Positions 51,173 to 60,173 of a stretch of 64,000 nt of DNA are shown one piece after another (within the stretch, counting starts at the first letter, position 1; the number at the start of each line of letters is the position of its first letter). The DNA lies in the NCBI GenBank assembly GCA_016793095.1, contig JAEUJQ010000060.1, forward strand, positions 62,001 through 126,000, given 5' to 3'. The DNA is from Myxococcaceae bacterium (GTDB lineage: Bacteria > Myxococcota > Myxococcia > Myxococcales > Myxococcaceae). Made by a program: the position numbers and the translations under genes. A model generated the notes under the pieces. The model was not told where the DNA came from. It did not search any database and saw nothing but the letters and a program-made list of their open reading frames with translations.

Positions 51173-52021
51173 TCACGCCTCGGCCTGAGCCGGCTTCTTG
51201 CTGCGCTTCTTCGGCGCGACGGCCTCGACCGGCGCCTCATCGACAGCGGCCTCGGCGACCGCCGCCGCTTCGGGCTCGGACGGCGGGTCCTCCTGCGCCT
51301 CGAACGTCTCCGCGACCGGCGCCTCGGCCTTCCGCTTCTTCGGCTTCTGGCCGATGCCCGAGTCCTCGAACGCGTTCTTCACCGGCGCGAGCGCCGCCTC
51401 GGCCAGCAGCCGGGCCTGCCGCATCGGCAGCTCGAGCCGCCGCGCGTGGGCGACGATCTCGTCCCGCAGCGTGAGCTCCTCGGCGGCCGTGAGCGGCTCG
51501 GGTGAGAACCCCTTGCGCCAGGCGTCGATCGACGTGCGCACCTGCTCAAGCACGGGCGCGACCGGCGCGTATGACGACTCAGCCAGCATGCGTTTGCAGT
51601 ACCCGCTCGCCAGCTTCTTCTCGAAGTCCGCGGCGAAGCGCTCGAAGTCCTCGCGATCGCAGCGGCGCGCCTGCGGCAGCTTCACCTTGCCGAACAGCGC
51701 CTCGAGCAGCGGCGCGCGGGTGCCCGCCACGAAGGTGATGCCGGCCTGGAGCCGCTCGATGGCGTCGACCGCGGTGCTCTGCAGCGTGCGCGCGTGATCC
51801 TCACGAGCGCCCTCGAGCTCGGGCAGCCGCATGGCGCGCTGGTTCAGATCGCCGAGCTCGGCGCGCGCCGCCGTGAGGCGATCGATCGCCAGCATGAGCC
51901 AGCCCTTCTCGTCCTTGAGGCCCTGCTTCTTCCCCAGCTCGCCCTGCGCGGTCTCGAGCCGCTCCAGCAGGGTCTGCGACCAGGCCACCACGTCGAACGC
52001 TTCCGAGAGGGTCATCGTCAT
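51173..52021 (-). CDS. Conserved helical protein of unknown function
   Basis: 282 residues. I recognise no family. Residues 10-205 are helical (SQTLLERLETAQGELGKKQG, DAIERLQAGITFVAGTRAPL, a Cys at 'GYCKRML'). The C-terminal 75 residues are Glu/Ala/Pro/Lys-rich and low complexity (QKPKKRKAEAPVAETFEAQE ... KKRSKKPAQAEA), with Lys clusters that could contact nucleic acid. No signal peptide or membrane segment is present. It lies 86 bp upstream of hrpB on the same strand and 37 bp before the RluA-type gene's end, and might form a loose operon with hrpB. Confidence 0.7.
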   Translation of the reverse strand: MTMTLSEAFDVVAWSQTLLERLETAQGELGKKQGLKDEKGWLMLAIDRLTAARAELGDLNQRAMRLPELEGAREDHARTLQSTAVDAIERLQAGITFVAGTRAPLLEALFGKVKLPQARRCDREDFERFAADFEKKLASGYCKRMLAESSYAPVAPVLEQVRTSIDAWRKGFSPEPLTAAEELTLRDEIVAHARRLELPMRQARLLAEAALAPVKNAFEDSGIGQKPKKRKAEAPVAETFEAQEDPPSEPEAAAVAEAAVDEAPVEAVAPKKRSKKPAQAEA

Positions 52022-52058
52022 GGGCGCGGCGATGTAGCACGTTCAACAGCCCTGTGGG

Positions 52059-52943
52059 TCACGTGCTCCGAAGGGCGCGCTGGAGGCTGATCAGCTCGGG
52101 CGGCAGGGGCGCCTCCGCCGTCAGCGCCAGGGCCGGTAAATCGAGCTCGAGCCGCGCTGCGTGCAGAGCCAGCCGGTCGAGACGCACCCGGTCAAACGGC
52201 CTCCCATGCAGGCGATCGCCCAGCACCGGGAAGCCCGCCTCGCCCAGCTGCACCCGGATCTGGTGGGTGCGTCCGGTGTCGAGGTCGATCTCCAGCAGCG
52301 TGGAGTCGCCGAAGCGCTCCTTGACGATCCACGACAGCCGCGCGCGCCGCGGCGACTCGAGCTTCGTCGTGTACTTCCCGTCCGGGCCCTTCGTGTACGG
52401 CGTGTCGAGCGAGCCGGTCTCTGGCGGAGTGCCCGCGACGAAGGCGAGGTACCGCTTGTCGATGCGCTTGTCCTGAAAGCCGCGCTCCAGCAGCGCCACG
52501 CCGTCGTCCGTCCTGGCGAGCGCGAGGCAGCCGCTGGTCTCCTTGTCGAGGCGGTGCACCACGCCGGGCAGGGCCGAGCCGCCCACGTCGAAGGGGCCCC
52601 GCTGCGTGGCGATCAGCTCGACGAGGCTCACCTGGCCGGGCTCCGGCTCGACGGTGAGGCCCGACGGCTTGTCGACGATGAGCAGGTCGGCCGTCTCGGC
52701 GAGCACGGGCACGGGCGGCCCTTCGACGTGTGGAGCGGGTGGAGGCGCCGGCAGCTCGACCTCGACCGTCTCTCCGCCCCAGGTCTTCCGGCCCGGCTTC
52801 GCGAGCTTGCCGTTCACGCGCACGCGGCCCTGCTCGAGCCACTGCTTCACGCGCGCTGCGTCGGCGTTCGGCACCGCGCGCACGAGGAACTTCTCGAGGG
52901 CGATCTTCTCTCCCTTCGGCACCTGGACGCGGCGGCTGGCCAT
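52059..52943 (-). CDS. RluA/RluD-family pseudouridine synthase
   Basis: 294 residues from ATG 52943. Modifies uridine to pseudouridine in rRNA or tRNA. N-terminal S4 RNA-binding domain (about 8-60: EKFLVRAVPNADAARVKQWL ... RVRVNGKLAKPG), linker, then the catalytic domain with the family signature HRLDKETSGCLALAR, where the Asp is the catalytic nucleophile, and GRTHQIRVQLGEAGFPVLGD. Which uridine is targeted (RluC, RluD or RluA-type) is undecided. The longer in-frame start overlaps the divergent GNAT gene and has been left out. Confidence 0.93.
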   Translation of the reverse strand: MASRRVQVPKGEKIALEKFLVRAVPNADAARVKQWLEQGRVRVNGKLAKPGRKTWGGETVEVELPAPPPAPHVEGPPVPVLAETADLLIVDKPSGLTVEPEPGQVSLVELIATQRGPFDVGGSALPGVVHRLDKETSGCLALARTDDGVALLERGFQDKRIDKRYLAFVAGTPPETGSLDTPYTKGPDGKYTTKLESPRRARLSWIVKERFGDSTLLEIDLDTGRTHQIRVQLGEAGFPVLGDRLHGRPFDRVRLDRLALHAARLELDLPALALTAEAPLPPELISLQRALRST

Positions 52944-52971
52944 GCGCGGTCGGGTATGGCACACGCGCGCC

Positions 52972-53478
52972 ATGTCGGCGGTGACGATTCGCGAGGCCAC
53001 CAGCGCGGACGACGAGGCGATTGGCGAGCTGCTCGTGCAGGCCTTCGTCGAGCAGTACGCGCGGAAGATGCCCGAGGTGCAGGTGACGGAGCGGCGCACG
53101 CGCGAGCTGCGCGACGTCGCCTCGAAGCGGGCGATCGCGAAGGTGTGGGTGGCCGAGGACGGCGGCCAGGTGGTGGGGACCGTCGCGGTGTGGCCGGTCG
53201 GGGCCGACGGCTCCGAGGCGTGGCTGCCCGAGGCCTGCGATCTGCGACACCTCGCGGTCGCCGCATCAGCGAGAGGGCAGAGCGTCTCGTCGAGGTTGCT
53301 GGACGCCGCGGAGGGGTGGGTGCGTCAGTCCGGCGCCACGCGCGTGGTGCTGCACGTGCGGCGCGGCGCGAAGGGCGTGCGGGCGCTCTACGAGGCACGT
53401 GGCTACGTCCGCGACGAGGCCGGAGACATCGACGCGCTGCCCGAGGTCTTCCTCGAGGCGTTTCAGCTTCCCCTCTGA
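52972..53478 (+). CDS. GNAT-family N-acetyltransferase
   Basis: 168 residues from the ATG at 52972, 28 bp from the divergent pseudouridine-synthase start. GNAT fold: REATSADDEAIGELLVQAF at the N-terminus, VVGTVAVWPVG strand, LRHLAVAASARGQSVSSRLL with the acetyl-CoA-binding Ala-x-x-Arg-x-x-x-x region (canonical RGxGxA is here ARGQSVS), and LYEARGYV at the C-terminus. The substrate is unknown. It overlaps the convergent membrane-protein gene by 16 bp. Confidence 0.85.
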   Translation: MSAVTIREATSADDEAIGELLVQAFVEQYARKMPEVQVTERRTRELRDVASKRAIAKVWVAEDGGQVVGTVAVWPVGADGSEAWLPEACDLRHLAVAASARGQSVSSRLLDAAEGWVRQSGATRVVLHVRRGAKGVRALYEARGYVRDEAGDIDALPEVFLEAFQLPL

Positions 53479-53798
53479 CGGAGCGCGGCCAGCGTGCTTC
53501 CGAGGATCGTCGCGACACACGCCGTGGTGGCCCAGGGGCCCGCCTCGATCGGCGCGCGGGTGATCGCCGCCCAGGCCGCGAGGCCGACGCCCTGGAGCGC
53601 GCTCGCGATGCGAACCGGAGTCTGCCGGGCTGCAGCGCCGCCCAGGACGACGAGCGCACAGCCCGCGAGGGCGCTCACCCAGGGGACGACGACGCCGACC
53701 GGAACGGGGCTGTCCTCGCCGGGGCTGAGGCCGCTGCTCGCCAGCGCGGCGAGGACCGCGAGCACGTGGCAGCCCAGCGCCGCGAGGAGCAGCTTCAA
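53463..53798 (-). CDS. Small integral membrane protein, TTG start coupled to HAD gene
   Basis: 111 residues if read from the TTG at 53798, which overlaps the HAD hydrolase stop (TTGA). Four membrane helices are visible (LLLAALGCHVLAVLAALASS, VVVPWVSALAGCALVVLGGA, ASALQGVGLAAWAAI, TACVATILGSTLAAL). No family is recognised. The coupling with the upstream HAD and methyltransferase genes suggests one operon. Longer in-frame starts lie inside the HAD gene. Confidence 0.65.
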   Translation of the reverse strand: MKLLLAALGCHVLAVLAALASSGLSPGEDSPVPVGVVVPWVSALAGCALVVLGGAAARQTPVRIASALQGVGLAAWAAITRAPIEAGPWATTACVATILGSTLAALRQRGS

Positions 53799-54487
53799 GC
53801 GCCTCCCAGCAGCGCCTCGATCGCGCCAGGTCGCGAGAGATCTTCGAAGACGTGCGTGGCGCCGGTCGCCCACAGCTCGTCGGCGCGGTGACCGCCGGTC
53901 GCCACGGCGATCGACTCAGCGCCGATGGCTTGCGCGGCAGCGACGTCCTTCGGGGTGTCGCCGATCACCACCACCCGCGCCTCCGCGAGCGAGACGCCCA
54001 GCCGCTGTGCGCCGCGCTCGGCTCCCCGGCGGATCAGCTCGGGCCGCAGCTCGTGATCGTCGCCGAAGCCGCCGAAGTCGAAGCGTTGGTGAAGGCCCAC
54101 GCGCCGCAGCTTCGCCATCGCGCCGCTCTTCACGTTCCCGGTGCCGAGGCCAACGGCGCAGCGGTTCGCGTGGCCCGCGTCGATGGCCTCCAGCATGCCT
54201 GCGTGGATGCGGTAGCGGGCGTCGTCCATCTTCCAGACCTCTTCCTCGAGCAGCTCGACGTAGCGCGCGAGCAGCTCGTCGATGGTCGAGTCGGCAGCCG
54301 TGACGCCGATCTGATCGAGCCCGAGGCGAACGATCGCCCGATCGGTCATGCCGCTGAACGAGAAGTGATCGCACGCGTCGGGGCGCCCGTAGACGGTGGC
54401 GAAGGCGCGGACGATCGCGAGCCGGCCAGCGCCGCCCGTCGTGATCAGCGTGCCGTCGATGTCGAACAGCAGCACGGTCGGCTTCAC
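53795..54487 (-). CDS. HAD-superfamily hydrolase (phosphoglycolate-phosphatase-like)
   Basis: 230 residues from a GTG at 54487 overlapping the methyltransferase stop (GTGA). Motif I LLFDIDGTLI (nucleophile Asp and Asp+2), motif II region VGLGTGNVKSG, motif III Lys/Asp in ARVVVIGDTPKDVAAAQAIG. A cap domain of the C1 type (helical, about 18-95) is present. Small phosphomonoesters are likely substrates, but the exact one is unknown. Confidence 0.9.
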   Translation of the reverse strand: MKPTVLLFDIDGTLITTGGAGRLAIVRAFATVYGRPDACDHFSFSGMTDRAIVRLGLDQIGVTAADSTIDELLARYVELLEEEVWKMDDARYRIHAGMLEAIDAGHANRCAVGLGTGNVKSGAMAKLRRVGLHQRFDFGGFGDDHELRPELIRRGAERGAQRLGVSLAEARVVVIGDTPKDVAAAQAIGAESIAVATGGHRADELWATGATHVFEDLSRPGAIEALLGGA

Positions 54488-55203
54488 GCGAGTCGCTCCT
54501 GAATGCGCGTCGCCCAGTCGGGCTCGAGCTCGAGGCAGGCGGCGTCGCGCCCCAGCTTCACCGCCGCAGCCGGGATGGAGCCGCTGCCGCCGAAGGCGTC
54601 GATCACGAGCTGCCCGGGCTTCGACCAGGTGCGCACGAGCGGCTCCAGCACGCCGAAGGGCTTGTGGTTGGGGTGGCTGCCCCAGCGCTGCGCCTCGCCG
54701 TCGTCGTCGTAGCCGGCCACCGCCGACCAGGGGATCGCCGGGGCGTCGGGCGTCAGCGGACCCGGGAGCGTCGTCGAGAACACCAGCGCGGTCTCCACCA
54801 CCCGGAGGAGCTCTTCGCCGCTGTTGCCCTCGCGCGTGCGCTTGCCCCAGACGAACTCGCCGACGAGGTGCGGGTAGCCGAGCGACCTCGCGACGGTGGT
54901 GATCGGCTCGCGCCCCAGCAGGTTGGTCCAGACGACGAGCGGCGCGCCGGGCTTCAGGTGCTTGACCGCGAGCGACAGCCATTGCTTCGTGAACTCGCGG
55001 TACTCGCGCACGTCCTCGAAGCGGCGCACCGGCCCGCGGTCGATCTTCCGGTCCTTCTTGTCGCGCTCGTCGCCGCCCTTCCGCCGGCGCACCAGCAGGC
55101 AATAGGGCGGGTCGGTGATCAGCGCGTCACCGCGACGGCCCTCGAGCAGGCGGGCCCACGCCGTGTCCGTCGTCGCGTCTCCTTGAAGGCACCTGCCCGG
55201 CAT
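54484..55203 (-). CDS. Orphan DNA methyltransferase, beta-class (adenine-N6 or cytosine-N4)
   Basis: 239 residues from the ATG at 55203. An ATG-like start further upstream at 55245 would overlap the divergent GNAT gene. Catalytic motif IV DPPY at 31-34 comes first and the SAM motif I DAFGGSGSIPAAAVKLGRDA at about 202 comes last, the beta-class order. A variable region between them (about 50-195) would be the target-recognition domain. No restriction endonuclease is adjacent, so it may act in regulation or repair of DNA rather than restriction. Coupled to the HAD gene. Confidence 0.88.
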   Translation of the reverse strand: MPGRCLQGDATTDTAWARLLEGRRGDALITDPPYCLLVRRRKGGDERDKKDRKIDRGPVRRFEDVREYREFTKQWLSLAVKHLKPGAPLVVWTNLLGREPITTVARSLGYPHLVGEFVWGKRTREGNSGEELLRVVETALVFSTTLPGPLTPDAPAIPWSAVAGYDDDGEAQRWGSHPNHKPFGVLEPLVRTWSKPGQLVIDAFGGSGSIPAAAVKLGRDAACLELEPDWATRIQERLA

Positions 55204-55243
55204 CTGGTTGCGTCCTCGCGGCCGGGCTCGTAGCACAGCCTCC

Positions 55244-55717
55244 ATGAGCGACGTGCACGTGCGGGTGATGACGAACTCCGATCTGCCGAGGGTCGGCGAG
55301 CTCGCGGGCGCGCTCGTGCGCCTCCACCACCAGTGGGATCCGAAGCGCTTCTTCCTCGTCGATGGCGTCGAGGACGGCTACCGCCGATGGTTCTCGAGTC
55401 AGCTCCGGCGCGACGGCGTGGTGCTGCTGGTCGCCGAGGTGCAGGGGGCGGTCGCGGGCTACGTGTACGGCAGCCTCGAGGAGCGCGACTGGAACCAGCT
55501 GCTCGACGCCCACGGCGCCCTCCACGACGTCTTCGTCGACGCGGCGTTTCGCAGGCGCGGCGTGGCGAAGGCGCTCCTGCTCGCGGCCATCGACGCGCTC
55601 GAAGGGCAGGGCGCGCCGCGGGTGGTGCTCTCGACCTCGACGAAGAACGTCGAGGCGCAGGCGCTGTTCAGGTCCCTCGGCTTTCGGGACACGATGATCG
55701 AGCTGACCCGCGGCTGA
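55244..55717 (+). CDS. GNAT-family N-acetyltransferase
   Basis: 157 residues. GNAT fold: VRVMTNSDLPRVGELAGALV, then VLLVAEVQGAVAGYVYG, the acetyl-CoA-binding FVDAAFRRRGVAKALLLAAI with the RRGVA of the family and LFRSLGFRDTMIEL at the end. The substrate is unknown. Start ATG at 55244 sits 40 bp from the divergent methyltransferase start. It lies 5 bp before the convergent ABC-F gene. Confidence 0.88.
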   Translation: MSDVHVRVMTNSDLPRVGELAGALVRLHHQWDPKRFFLVDGVEDGYRRWFSSQLRRDGVVLLVAEVQGAVAGYVYGSLEERDWNQLLDAHGALHDVFVDAAFRRRGVAKALLLAAIDALEGQGAPRVVLSTSTKNVEAQALFRSLGFRDTMIELTRG

Positions 55718-55722
55718 GCTGT

Positions 55723-57327
<1,605 letters not shown>

Positions 57328-57361
57328 GGCGGCGCCCCTCTCGCACGTCTGGTGCGCCCTG

Positions 57362-57964
57362 TCATTCGCGCAGGCGCAGCACCGCCTCCCACTCTTCGCC
57401 GGTGCGGCCGGGGAAGCTGTCGGCGGCGCGCACGAAGCGCTCGAAGTCGAAGCGGGAGAAGCGCGCGCGCACGTCGGCCTCGGTGGTGTCGAAGGGCGGG
57501 CCGCCGGGCCGGCCGTGGTTGTAGAAGAGCCCGAAGAGCAGGCCCCCGGGCTTCAGCGCGCCCTCGATGGCGGTGACGTAGCGGTCGCGCGTGGTGGGAT
57601 CGATCGCGCAGTAACAGGTGTGCTCGAGCACCGCGTCGAAGGCGCGCGCGTGGGTGTGGTGCAGCGTGAACACGTCGGCCTCGAGCGCCTCGAAGGCGAG
57701 GCCGGTCGCCCGGATGCCGGCGTTCATCGCGCGAACCGCCTCGGGGGCGAAGTCGATGGCCGTCACCCGGTACCCCTGTCGCACCGCCTCGAACGCCTCG
57801 TGGCCGCGGCCGGCGCCGACGATCGCGAGGTGCGACCCCTTCGGCACGACGCCCTCGGCCAGCAGGCGGGCCAGCGGCGGCGCGCAGTGGCCCTTGTCCC
57901 ACCCGGTGTCCTGCACGAGGTAGCGGGTGTTCCAGCCGATCGCGCTCAATCGTTCGTCGCTCAT
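57362..57964 (-). CDS. Thiopurine-methyltransferase-like SAM-dependent methyltransferase
   Basis: 200 residues from ATG 57964. The TPMT-family opening WNTRYLVQDTGWDKGHCAPP (substrate face) precedes the SAM loop AIVGAGRGHEAFEAVRQGY and motif AIDFAPEAV. The family's late segments (VLEHTCYCAIDPTTRDRYV and GGLLFGLFYNHG) are present. Such proteins methylate S, Se or related small molecules. The start of the uspA-type gene lies on the other strand 37 bp away. Confidence 0.88.
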   Translation of the reverse strand: MSDERLSAIGWNTRYLVQDTGWDKGHCAPPLARLLAEGVVPKGSHLAIVGAGRGHEAFEAVRQGYRVTAIDFAPEAVRAMNAGIRATGLAFEALEADVFTLHHTHARAFDAVLEHTCYCAIDPTTRDRYVTAIEGALKPGGLLFGLFYNHGRPGGPPFDTTEADVRARFSRFDFERFVRAADSFPGRTGEEWEAVLRLRE

Positions 57965-58001
57965 GGGGTGGAAGGCTGTAGAACACGGCAGGAGGCTGCG
58001 C

Positions 58002-58424
58002 ATGAAGAAGATCCTCGTGGCGACCGACGGCTCCGACGCTTCGCTGAAGGGCGCGCGGGTCGCGTTTCAGGTGGCGCGGCCGTTCGACGCTGCGGTGACG
58101 GTCCTGTCGGTGGTGCCACCGATCGTGCTGCCGGGCGACGCGCCGTGGGCCCCGATGGACGAGATCCACCTCAGCGAGCTCAAGCGCGGCGAGCGGGTGC
58201 TGTCAGAGACGCTCGCCGCCCTCGGCGAGACCGCGCTGAACGTCTCGACGCGCGTCATGTTGGGGCCCGTCGCAGAGACCATCACCGAGGTCGCGGAGTC
58301 TGGCGCCTTCGACATGGTGGTGCTCGGGAGCCACGGCAAGGGGGCAGTGAAGCGCGTGCTGCTCGGCAGCGTGGCCGATCGGGTGATGCACCTGTGCACG
58401 CGGCCGGTGTTGGTGGTTCCCTGA
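58002..58424 (+). CDS. Universal stress protein (UspA family), copy 1
   Basis: 140 residues from the ATG at 58002, preceded by AGGAGG. UspA fold: MKKILVATDGSDASLKGARV and the ATP-binding motif GSHGKGAVKRVLLGSVADRVM (G-2x-G-9x-G-S/T type), ending VLVVP. Function under stress is not predicted. Copy 2 follows after 19 bp in the same direction. Confidence 0.92.
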   Translation: MKKILVATDGSDASLKGARVAFQVARPFDAAVTVLSVVPPIVLPGDAPWAPMDEIHLSELKRGERVLSETLAALGETALNVSTRVMLGPVAETITEVAESGAFDMVVLGSHGKGAVKRVLLGSVADRVMHLCTRPVLVVP

Positions 58425-58431
58425 GGTGTCC

Positions 58432-58440
58432 AAGGAGGAG
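58432..58440 (+). promoter_or_regulatory. Shine-Dalgarno site fixing the second usp start
   Basis: aaggaggag lies three bases before the ATG at 58444. This decides the start over the upstream in-frame GTG at 58426. Confidence 0.7.
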
Positions 58441-58443
58441 TCC

Positions 58444-58866
58444 ATGAAGACCATTCTCGTCGCCGTTGACGGCTCGGAGCCCTCGCTGAAGGGCGTGCGC
58501 GCCGCGCTGGACCTCGCGAAGGGCGTCGGGGCGCGCCTCGAGCTCGTCTACGTCATTCCCCCGGTGTTGCTGCCGCCCTCGACCTACGCCGAGACGATCA
58601 AGAAGCTCGAGGAGGCGAACGCGACCATGGCGACGCACGCGCTCGACAAGGCGAAGGCGATCGTGGCCGGCGCGGGCTCGGACTGCGATCTGATCACCCT
58701 GCACGGCGCCCCCGCGGAGTCGCTCGCCGATCTCGCGCAGGCCGAGCGCGTGTGGGGCGTCGTCATCGGCGCGAAGGGCCACAACGCCGTGTCGCGGGTG
58801 CTCCTCGGCAGCACGGCCGATCGGCTCATGCACATCTGCCAGAAGCCGGTGTTGATCGTCCGGTGA
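58444..58866 (+). CDS. Universal stress protein (UspA family), copy 2
   Basis: 140 residues, same length as copy 1. MKTILVAVDGSEPSLKGVRA, ending VLIVR. ATP-binding motif GAKGHNAVSRVLLGSTADRLM. It differs from copy 1 at most positions outside the motifs, so the tandem pair is an old duplication. Its stop overlaps the GTG of the following lipoprotein gene. Confidence 0.92.
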   Translation: MKTILVAVDGSEPSLKGVRAALDLAKGVGARLELVYVIPPVLLPPSTYAETIKKLEEANATMATHALDKAKAIVAGAGSDCDLITLHGAPAESLADLAQAERVWGVVIGAKGHNAVSRVLLGSTADRLMHICQKPVLIVR

Positions 58867-60173
58867 GGCTGCTCGCGATCCTCTGCGCGGTCGTGCTGGT
58901 CGCCTGCGCCACGGCCACGGCGCCAGCCCCGACGTTGCCCGAGAAGAAGCCGAAGGGCTCCAGGTGGGTGGTTCGGCCCGTCGAGGGGCTGGGCCTGTTC
59001 AAGGACGAGCGCGAGCAGAGCGCGCGGCTCGTGGCGGCCTGGCTGGAAGAGAAGGGGTACCGCATCGCTGACGCCGCCACGCTCGAAGCGCTCGCGCAGG
59101 CGAGGCAGGGGAGGAGCGCGCTCACGGGCCAGGACTGTGGCCGGCCGCTCGCCACCTTCGAGGCCGCGCGTCGCTGGGGCAGTGCGTTGGGGCTCGCCGG
59201 CTCGACGAGCGCGTCCGTGTGGTGCGGGAAGGGTGAGGGGCCCTGCCAGCTGTCCGTGTCGGGTGCGCCGCTCACCGCTGACGACCGCTTCCGCTTCGTC
59301 GGGCCGCTCGCGCGCTCGGGCTCACCACTGGAGGCGCTGGCCGCTGCGGTGACGGGCCTCGCACCACCCGCTCCGCCAGACGGCGGAGTCGTCGGGGATC
59401 TCTTCGGCGCACTCGGACGCCGGGAGGTTCGACGCGGCGATGAGCTCGAGCTGCGGGTCTCGAGCGCTGACTGGCGGGTACCGGCCGACCAGCTCCCGGG
59501 ACCGGCGCTCACCCTCGCGCAGGCCTTGACGTGCCTCGGCGCCGACAGCGATCACGCGACGCTGCTCCTGCAGGTGGACGGAGCCGGCGTGACGAGCCGG
59601 TGCGAGTCGGCCTTCGAGCTCGATCGGCCGGAGCAGACGAGCTGTCTGTGTGCCCAGGTCGCGCGCGCCGGCGCCCAGACAGCCCTCGCGGGCAAGCGCT
59701 GGTCGGTGTCCTTCACGATCCGCCGCGCCGATCGCCTGACCCGTGACGATCGGCTCGTGCTGTCCGCCTACTGGAACACGCGCATCGTGCGCGTGAGGAC
59801 CGACCGGCCCTTCCCGCGCTTCGAGGAGCGCGTCGAGGACCCGTCGCTCGAAGGGTGGTCGCCCGCTCCGGCCCGGCTCGCGGCGACGTGCTTCGAGGGC
59901 GTCACGGCTCCCGGGCGGATCCCGTCGCGCTGGGCGGTCTGGTTCGACGCGCGCGGCAACGCGACGAAGGCACAGGAGCAGAAGGGCTACGCGCCTCTCG
60001 ATCCCGTCACGCGTGAGTGCGTCGCGAGGGCGCTGCTGACGAGCCAGGCGCCGTGCCCGTCACGCGGCGGGCTGTGGGCGATGGCCGATCTTCAGGTCAC
60101 CCTGAGCGATCCGTCCCAGAAGCCCGACAACGTCTTCGGCCCTGGCGGGCTCGGGACCGGCCTCGAGCCCTGA
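58863..60173 (+). CDS. Lipoprotein of unknown function with TonB-C/AgmX-like C-terminus
   Basis: 436 residues from a GTG at 58863 overlapping the usp stop. Lipoprotein signal LLAILCAVVLVACA. The middle part holds helical and strand segments (WVVRPVEGLGLFKDEREQSA, ARRWGSALGLAGSTSASVWC) with paired Cys (CGKGEGPC, CLCAQ). The end (WFDARGNATKAQ, LDPVTRECVARALL, then WAMADLQVTLSD) resembles the C-terminal domain found in AgmX/TonB-like myxobacterial proteins, in which a new residue count per variable is transmitted. No enzyme motif is seen. Probably in the periplasm or outer membrane. Confidence 0.75.
   Translation: MRLLAILCAVVLVACATATAPAPTLPEKKPKGSRWVVRPVEGLGLFKDEREQSARLVAAWLEEKGYRIADAATLEALAQARQGRSALTGQDCGRPLATFEAARRWGSALGLAGSTSASVWCGKGEGPCQLSVSGAPLTADDRFRFVGPLARSGSPLEALAAAVTGLAPPAPPDGGVVGDLFGALGRREVRRGDELELRVSSADWRVPADQLPGPALTLAQALTCLGADSDHATLLLQVDGAGVTSRCESAFELDRPEQTSCLCAQVARAGAQTALAGKRWSVSFTIRRADRLTRDDRLVLSAYWNTRIVRVRTDRPFPRFEERVEDPSLEGWSPAPARLAATCFEGVTAPGRIPSRWAVWFDARGNATKAQEQKGYAPLDPVTRECVARALLTSQAPCPSRGGLWAMADLQVTLSDPSQKPDNVFGPGGLGTGLEP

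Noticed and set aside
52944-53099. Longer N-terminal start of the pseudouridine synthase
   Set aside because: It would overlap the divergent GNAT gene, and the S4 domain begins at 52943.
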